Shown here: piece after piece, positions 58,946 to 64,000 of the stretch | Numbering within the stretch: position 1 is the stretch's first letter | Layout of the letters: every line of letters begins with the position of its first letter | Source of the DNA: Sceloporus undulatus | Lineage: Eukaryota; Chordata; Lepidosauria; Squamata; Phrynosomatidae | Direction of reading: 5' to 3' | Assembly (NCBI RefSeq): GCF_019175285.1 | Contig: NC_056522.1 | Coordinates: forward strand, 321,913,117-321,977,116 | Length of the DNA: 64,000 nt | The notes under the pieces: generated by a model | The model's input: the letters and a program-made list of their open reading frames with translations, nothing else | Told to the model about the DNA's origin: nothing | Database searches by the model: none | Position numbers and translations under genes: made by a program

Positions 58946-59392
58946 ACTTGGTAGGATTGATTTCTTCTACACCATCAGCAACACCACTTTCTGGTAGTCA
59001 TATACTACTATAACCAGGAGACAGGGATGTTTTTCACAAGATGTCATTTGTAGACCATCTGCCCAGATGCTGCCAAGGGCTAAGACACACAAATATGTAC
59101 TTTGCATGAATGTCATGACCTTACAATAAGTTTCCAAATCCAATTTAAAATTCTGATGTGACTCATTAAAGCCCAAAGGGATTGAAGGACTACCTTCACC
59201 TAAATAAGGCTGCTGCAGTGTAATTCAGGGGCTTTTCTCAAATGGTTATTAAAATCAAATTGTTTAACATATGCATAGGGCCTTTTCATAGAGGCCCCAA
59301 AAGAGAACACCCTTTCTATTGATGTATATGCAAGTTCTGAAGACCTTTAACATAATTAAAAATGAGCAACACAAAACAGTTTAATTTACCAG
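58946..59392. other. Intergenic, no recognised feature
   Basis: AT-rich unique sequence between KNSTRN and IVD. A short open frame on the minus strand (58967-59176) has no family resemblance. Confidence 0.5.
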
Positions 59393-59606
59393 TTTGTTGT
59401 TGTATGCCTTCCAGTTATTTCTGACAGCCCTAAGGCCTTTGGAGTTTTCTTGGCAAGACTGACTCAGAGTAGGTTGCCTTCATGTGAGACTGAGAGAATG
59501 CAACTTGCCCAAAGTTACTCAGTGGGTTTCTATGGCCTAATACATTTGAACCCTGATCTCCTGAATTGTAGTCTAACTCTCAAACCACTACACCACATGG
59601 CTCTAA
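59393..59606 (-). repeat. tRNA-derived SINE with BovB-like tail, reverse orientation
   Basis: The plus strand reads GTTGTTGTATGCCTTCCAGT at the tail side, then TTTTCTTGGCAAGACTGACT, CAACTTGCCCAAAGTTACTC, and the tRNA-like head CAAACCACTACACCACATGG. Same family as 46552-46767. Confidence 0.75.
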
Positions 59607-59869
59607 TATAGCAGCTATTGCCCATAATTTCCCATGGCTCATTTAAGCTTTGCTTTATGGAAACATGCCTATCTATCTCTTCCCTCCCCATGGCAAACAT
59701 TTTAAACAAATGTAACTGCTACCTAGACAGACAGGCAGTAGTCATTTTTTCATGTTCATATTGATTTTCATAACACAACAGAGTAGAAGACTGAAATAGT
59801 TTGTTCCTTTAACTCGATAATTCCTCCTGTCCTTCATTGTGTTCCTCCAAACATTTCCCTCTGAAGACA

Positions 59870-60150
59870 CAGGTTTGCAGTTTGCATGTATTCCTCAACT
59901 CAGCCTTGAGTTTGGATTACAACTCCTAGAATCCCCCAGCTAGCCTAGTTATTAAGTGGGGGTTTGAGAGTTCATCTAAAAATAACTTTTCCAAGCTCTG
60001 TTTCAGTGTAATTCAGTGTAATGGCAACCTTCAATTTTACTTTCTCTACCTGTTATTCGAGCTTTGTTCCTGGGGAACCTGTTTCAAGGCTGAGTTGAGG
60101 AATATATGCAAACTGCAAACCTGTAATCCAAAATGTAACATAATCAAGCT
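59870..60150. repeat. Degenerate inverted-repeat element
   Basis: CACAGGTTTGCAGTTTGCAT with ATTCCTCAACTCAGCC (59870-59905) is mirrored by GGCTGAGTTGAGGAATATAT and GCAAACTGCAAACCTG (60091-60123). This gives inverted arms of about 36 bp around 185 bp containing GGATTACAACTCCTAGAATC. It is a miniature transposon of unknown superfamily. Confidence 0.6.
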
Positions 60151-60419
60151 CTGGTTAGAACGTAAGAAAACCTAGTTTTAGGATAAATCTAGTCCCCATA
60201 ACAACAAAATAATGGAAACTGCAGTCTAAGGTATGTTGCTATGATCTGGTACTGTCAACATTTTGGTAGTTCTGGCTTTTAGGAAACATACAAAGCTTTA
60301 TTGATAGCATTTAACGTATTAAATTTACACTTACTGTACTTCCTCCCATCTAGCTATTACTAAAATCTATTTTAACAATTGGACAAAGGTACACTTGCAT
60401 TTTGACACCTATTCATGAT

Positions 60420-60560
60420 TACCCCCACCAGTTTCTTTAGAACATGGGCAGGGAGCATCTGACCTTCCAGATATTTTTGCATTACAATTCCAAACATCCC
60501 TAACTATTGCTGAGACTGGCTGAGGTTGGTGGAAATTGGAGCATACCAACATCTTATCAA
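60420..60560. repeat. Diverged hAT-like miniature fragment
   Basis: GGGAGCATCTGACCTTCCAG, ATTACAATTCCAAACATCCC and GGCTGAGGTTGGTGG resemble the very common reptile element with TACAACTCCCA...CATCCC. Similar weak fragments occur at 45160-45245 and 63042-63165. Confidence 0.4.
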
Positions 60561-60822
60561 CCTTAGTCCTGCTTCTAAAGCTAAATCTGATTACTCCACC
60601 AGCCTGACTAAATGTTTCCCCCACTTGTTACTTTTAAGCTGCTAAATGGTCAATTTCAGGATACGTTTGCACAAATGCAATTAAACAAATATAGTTCATA
60701 AGAAAACTAAACATTGCAAGTCTGCAGCTCTATTAATGTGAAGGAATTATTTATAACAAGAAACTGTATTAAAAGCATGACGCAAAAGTCAAGTAAAGTG
60801 GCAAAAAGGCAAGTCTCCTAAC

Positions 60823-60916
60823 CGACTGTGAAGTGCAAGAGAATGAGGCCCTTGATCCACTCTTGATTTGGAACAGATACAAAATAAGTTCCACTTGTAG
60901 TTTGAGCAAACATTAT
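60823..60916 (-). other. Possible coding exon of unknown gene, 3' of KNSTRN
   Basis: On the minus strand a strong pyrimidine tract (CTCTTATTTTTGTTTTCTT) ends in AAAG. It is followed by ATAATG and 30 open codons starting MFAQTTSGTYFVSVPNQEW and ending LLHFTV, then G and a GTTAGG donor-like site. The 94-bp length, the splice-like borders and the non-repetitive composition look exon-like. I do not recognise the peptide. It lies about 100 bp after the KNSTRN stop, so it could be an alternative 3' exon, part of another gene, or a chance open stretch in the 3' untranslated region. An open run this short is not significant alone. Confidence 0.25.
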
Positions 60917-61019
60917 CTTTAAGAAAACAAAAATAAGAGCACTGGAAGTAGTGAAAGTACATTGATAAAATGCATGTTTTGCATTAAAATAATGAAAGTT
61001 CTTGTTGCTGGAGCCTTTT

Positions 61020-61154
61020 CTATGATGAATCCAAGGAGTGGTTGTCCTGATTCAAGAGAGCCAAAAGATCTTCAATTTCTTTGTGAGAACGCTGCTGCTG
61101 CTCTAGGAAGTGGGCCTCTTCCTCCTCTATTTGCTTCCACTTCATTTGTGTGTT
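61020..61154 (-). CDS. KNSTRN: KNSTRN last coding exon (small kinetochore-associated protein)
   Basis: This 135-bp exon encodes 44 residues and the stop codon TAG. It starts NTQMKWKQIEEEEAHFLEQQ, continues QRSHKEIEDLLALL and ends DNHSLDSS. It aligns with the C-terminus of human KNSTRN/SKAP, where an FLEQQ segment sits in the same relative place before a short charged tail. SKAP binds astrin and microtubule plus ends at kinetochores and the mitotic spindle. The exon is predicted coiled coil, rich in E, Q and K. The acceptor on the minus strand is TTTCTGCTTAG, phase 0. The gene is upstream of IVD and in the same orientation. Confidence 0.85.
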   Translation of the reverse strand, partial: NTQMKWKQIEEEEAHFLEQQQRSHKEIEDLLALLNQDNHSLDSS

Positions 61155-61192
61155 CTAAGCAGAAATAAAAGTCAGAGGAGTTGTTACTTGCC

Positions 61193-61356
61193 TTTAAGTT
61201 GACACAGATTTATTCAGAGATCTGCTATTCCCTTCCTCTTAGGAAGAGAGACTGTGATTTGCCCAAGGTCACCCAATGGCTTTCTATGCCTGAGCAGGGA
61301 TTTGAACACCCCAGAGTCCTGCTTCGACACTCAAAGCACTACACCACACTGATTTG
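61193..61356 (-). repeat. tRNA-derived SINE in KNSTRN intron, reverse orientation
   Basis: Plus strand: GATTTGCCCAAGGTCACCCA, GAGCAGGGATTTGAACACCC and AAAGCACTACACCACACTGA, the inverse of a tRNA-like head and GGGTGACC core. The tail near 61193 reads TTTAAGTTGACACAG. Confidence 0.65.
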
Positions 61357-61920
61357 TTAAAAGAAATGTGTTTGCAGTTGGGAGAGAGTGGTGAGATTAG
61401 CCTCTTGGGCTTTCCAAGATGGGCCATATCTCCTTCCCTACTATTATTGCTTGGTGGTTTCTAAGCTTCAGTATGGGTTTTCCCCATCCTAGGTTGACAT
61501 GCCTCTTCAAACAGAATTACTGGCAAGGAGAGCCTTAAGGCAAAGTATGCTGGTATCTTTGGTCTCACCCATGCCTGGAATCTTACCTACCTACCCAGAA
61601 GTGAATTTGGCCCTCTGGGTAAGAGAGGTCTTGTAACAGCTATACAATCATTTTCAGAAGAGGACCACCTTATATCCCAAAGACATTAGTTCAGTCCCTC
61701 TGCTCCACCCTTGCCAAATGAAATCTGAGGATTATGTACATATATAGCTTTACATCCATAAAACAGGCAAAATAAAAGAAGAAACATGACCTTAAGACAA
61801 AGGTAGGTTGTGTAGTGCTATCATGCAGATATATGCTTGAAGACTGAGGAGAGGGTATAATACTTTGAAAATAGTTTTACTTGGCAGTAATGTGAAGAGA
61901 AGAAGAAGTTCTAGTTTTAC

Positions 61921-61995
61921 CTGAAAGTTCTCTTTTTGCTCTTTAGCCATTTCGACAAACAGTTGAAGATCAGCATTAAGCTTCTCTGATAAGTC
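61921..61995 (-). CDS. KNSTRN: KNSTRN penultimate coding exon
   Basis: This 75-bp exon encodes 25 residues, DLSEKLNADLQLFVEMAKEQ followed by KENFQ. It matches the human KNSTRN segment LQEELKLFNETAKKQMEEL in spacing and hydrophobic pattern. It is coiled coil. The acceptor TTCTTTCAG and donor GTAAAA are consensus, and both phases are 0, so it joins the last exon in frame. Confidence 0.85.
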
Positions 61996-62428
61996 CTGAA
62001 AGAATAAAACATGAGCACAATTTTCAAAATGTAAATGAGTTATTTAATACTCTCTTACATTACAAAATAAGTTTATGTAGGAACAAACAAGTGAGATTTT
62101 GGGGATCAAGGAGGAAAAGCCTTATCATTAGGCAGAATGAGGTAGCTGCATCAGACAGTAGATACTGTGGGCAGAAAGGACCAGCAAGGTGATGGCAGAC
62201 AGAATAGTATGTCCCATACAGCTTGCCTTGCACCTGCTGAGCTCAACTGCAGCCTTCTAGAGTAGTGGAGGATGTCATTCAGTTACCACTGCTGAAATAA
62301 CATGCAACTGCTAGTTCAAGTTGCCTGTTAAATATGGAATGGGAAGCACCATCAGGTAGCGAAATGTCTTGGAATAGTCCTAGGATCAGTTTTTCCCCCT
62401 AGGCAAGAGAAATCCAATTCATCTTCAC

Positions 62429-62484
62429 CATTATCTCAGTTTGTGTCTTCTTGTTCTCCTCTTCATCTTCCAAGATCTTTTCTC
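62429..62484 (-). CDS. KNSTRN: KNSTRN internal exon (acidic linker)
   Basis: This 56-bp exon encodes EKILEDEEENKKTQTEIM after two bases that complete a glycine codon. It links the exon ending NCDP to the DLSEKL exon, corresponding to the poorly conserved linker of human SKAP between LDP and the next coiled coil. The acceptor is CAATTACAG and the donor GTGAAG. The assignment rests mainly on correct phases (1 in, 0 out) and position, since sequence similarity is weak. Confidence 0.75.
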
Positions 62485-63580
62485 CTGTAATTGATGTTCA
62501 AATGCTTCATTAGAATCCAAAGACAAAATCATTGTCCACTTTTGGTCCCATGTCAGGAGAAACACAGTATAATGAATAAGTGATCAGTTTCCCATGAATT
62601 TACTAGAAGCATGATACCAGCCCCATACTTTTAAAAGCCCCAAAGAATCTGTTTAAGGATTTATTTGTTATATATGGACATCCTCCCTGTCCTCAAATAC
62701 TTTCAAGGCCATCTACATGGATCCCTCTTTCCTCGCCAGTAGGTCACAATGAGAGGGAGAGGGTCAGTGAGGATTAGAACATGGATCTGGCCAGTTCAGC
62801 ACTCTTAACCACAACCCTGAATTGGTAATTATATAGTACTGAATAGATGAGAGGGGAATCACATGGGGAAGACCTACAGCTCAGTAGCACATACTTTGCA
62901 CATAGAAGCCTTAGCCTGTGACACCTCCAACTAAAAGAACAGAAGTTGGGATGTGTTTTGTCCTTGGTTTCAAGGAGTTGGTGCCCATATGCAGATAACC
63001 TTGGAGTAGTAAAGGGTCAACTCAGTGTTAAGGTAGTTTCATATCAGGGATGGAGAACTTGATCCTCCAGAAGCTGTTGGTCTCAACCTGCTATGATTCC
63101 CCGCTGTGCTGACTAGATGTATCCCAACATCTGGAAGGCTAAAGACTCCCCCACCACACTTTTTTATACATTTATTTTTAATCTGTATTGAAATCTAACT
63201 CATACCTTTCATATGCTTATACCAAGGTACATGGAATGTGTGGACCTAAACTCTACTCCCAACACGCCCTGGCTCTGCCCACAAATTCACCACATAGTTG
63301 AGTAGGACACCTGAAAATGCAGCATCGACAATTGTACAAGGCTAAAAGTGTGTAGATGCTCCATGTGATCAGGAGCTATGCTCATACAGCTGTACCAGTA
63401 TTGAGTAGCATATACCTGCTTCTACCCATTCACCTTCCATGCACTCACTTTAAGTCAAGTAAAAAAGGCTCAATGTGACTTAGACGTTTCGGGAAAACAA
63501 TGTGGAGAAAAGCATCAGTGAGTGGGGGAGAAGTTCCATATGCTGGAAAATGCAGAGAACTTTCTATATTTCATGTTTAC
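62485..63580 (-). other. KNSTRN: KNSTRN intron, mostly unrecognised
   Basis: Intron between the NCDP and EKILED exons. It holds weak SINE-like sequence near 62700-62820 (ATTAGAACATGGATCTGGCC) and a weak hAT-like fragment at 63042-63165. No further exon was recognised. Confidence 0.5.
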
Positions 63581-63695
63581 CTGGATCACAATTCCTTGTT
63601 TCCAAGACCAACATGCAGCTTTCCTGAAATCTCTTCAACTTCTGATTTTCTTTTTCCAGACTATCATTATGTTCCTTCATCTCTTTTATCTCTTT
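63581..63695 (-). CDS. KNSTRN: KNSTRN coiled-coil exon
   Basis: This 115-bp exon encodes KEIKEMKEHNDSLEKENQKL, then KRFQESCMLVLETRNCDP. The second half matches human KNSTRN LEKFRDNCLAILESKGLDP closely in order and chemistry. This is the central coiled coil used for dimerisation and microtubule binding. The minus-strand acceptor is CTCTGTTTGAAG and the donor GTAAAC; the phase is 0 in, 1 out. Earlier exons, with the N-terminal half, lie right of the window. Confidence 0.88.
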
Positions 63696-63764
63696 CTTCA
63701 AACAGAGAGAGAAAACAGTAGGATGTATCTTTTTCTATTACGTGTTCAATTGTTTCTAAAAGCA

Positions 63765-63993
63765 CAGTGGGCCCTTGTTATCTGCTGGGGTTTGGTTCCA
63801 GAAGCCCCAGTGGATAACAAAATCCATGGATGTTCAAGTCCCATTAAATATAATTGAAAAGGAAAAGGGTTTCTCTAATATAAAATGGAAAATCAACGAT
63901 TGCTATTTGGAATTTATACTTTTTAAAATACTTTCAAGCTGTGGCTGCTTTAATCCGTGGATAAAAAAATCCATGGATAAGGAGGGCTGACTG
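63765..63993. mobile_element. Tigger-like miniature element, complete
   Basis: 229 bp. Ends CAGTGGGCCCTTGTTATCTG and, inverted, CAGTCAGCCCTCCTTATCC, followed by TA. Same family as 45725-45956, with GGTTTGGTTCCAGAAGCCCC and CAAGTCCCATTAAATATAAT in both. It lies in a KNSTRN intron. Confidence 0.8.
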
Positions 63994-64000
63994 TATTAGG

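Noticed and set aside
60295-60303. AATAAA (minus strand) as the KNSTRN polyadenylation signal
   Set aside because: The hexamer is present, but about 720 bp downstream of the stop and with no supporting context; such hexamers are common in AT-rich DNA.

Overview
The window is vertebrate nuclear DNA, almost certainly from a squamate reptile (lizard-like). It has short exons in long introns, a CpG-rich promoter, and a repeat mix typical of squamates: CR1, L2 and RTE/BovB-type LINEs, tRNA-derived SINEs whose tail matches the BovB-like LINE, several Tc1/mariner (Tigger-like) and hAT miniature elements, and TAA, GATA and AC/AT microsatellites. There are no bacterial-style genes, CRISPR arrays or operons.

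Two host genes are recognised, both on the minus strand. IVD (isovaleryl-CoA dehydrogenase) has its first exon in the CpG-rich region near 55.5 kb, exon 2 at 45.4 kb, exon 3 at 36.4 and 23.0 kb, exon 4 at 33.3 and 19.8 kb, exon 5 at 2.3 kb and exon 6 at 0.6 kb; the rest of the gene lies beyond the left edge. Upstream of IVD, with its 3' end at 61.0 kb and continuing past the right edge, is KNSTRN (small kinetochore-associated protein, SKAP), seen as its last four coding exons. KNSTRN next to IVD in the same orientation is the order I recall from human chromosome 15.

The most striking feature of the left two thirds is repetition of the IVD locus itself. The exon 5-6 region appears three times (1-7624, 7625-14434, 14435-19430). 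The exon 3-4 region appears as 19431-28678, a partial copy 28679-32889, and 32890-43250. Some copies are clean, with intact exons and consensus splice sites. Others carry dense one-base insertions and deletions spread evenly over exons, introns and transposons, which is the signature of uncorrected single long reads. Two runs of exactly 25 N sit where extensions failed to join. The best reading is a single-copy IVD gene that was falsely duplicated when gaps were filled with raw reads from both haplotypes, not a real tandem exon amplification.

Because both haplotypes seem to have been laid end to end, the copies expose insertion polymorphisms: a 1.6 kb hAT element with an empty counterpart, a palindromic foldback element present in two of three copies, and a mariner-type element present in two of three. 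The hAT family (ends TAGGGTTGCCA, 8-bp target duplications, GC-rich on one side, microsatellite-rich middle) occurs four times and is the most interesting mobile component.

Region by region: 1-19.4 kb, IVD exons 5-6 in triplicate with introns; 19.4-43.3 kb, IVD exons 3-4 and the introns between exons 5 and 2, duplicated; 43.3-55.4 kb, a hAT element, IVD exon 2 and the repeat-rich intron 1; 55.4-55.8 kb, IVD exon 1 and promoter; 55.8-61.0 kb, a repeat-filled intergenic stretch; 61.0-64.0 kb, the 3' half of KNSTRN.
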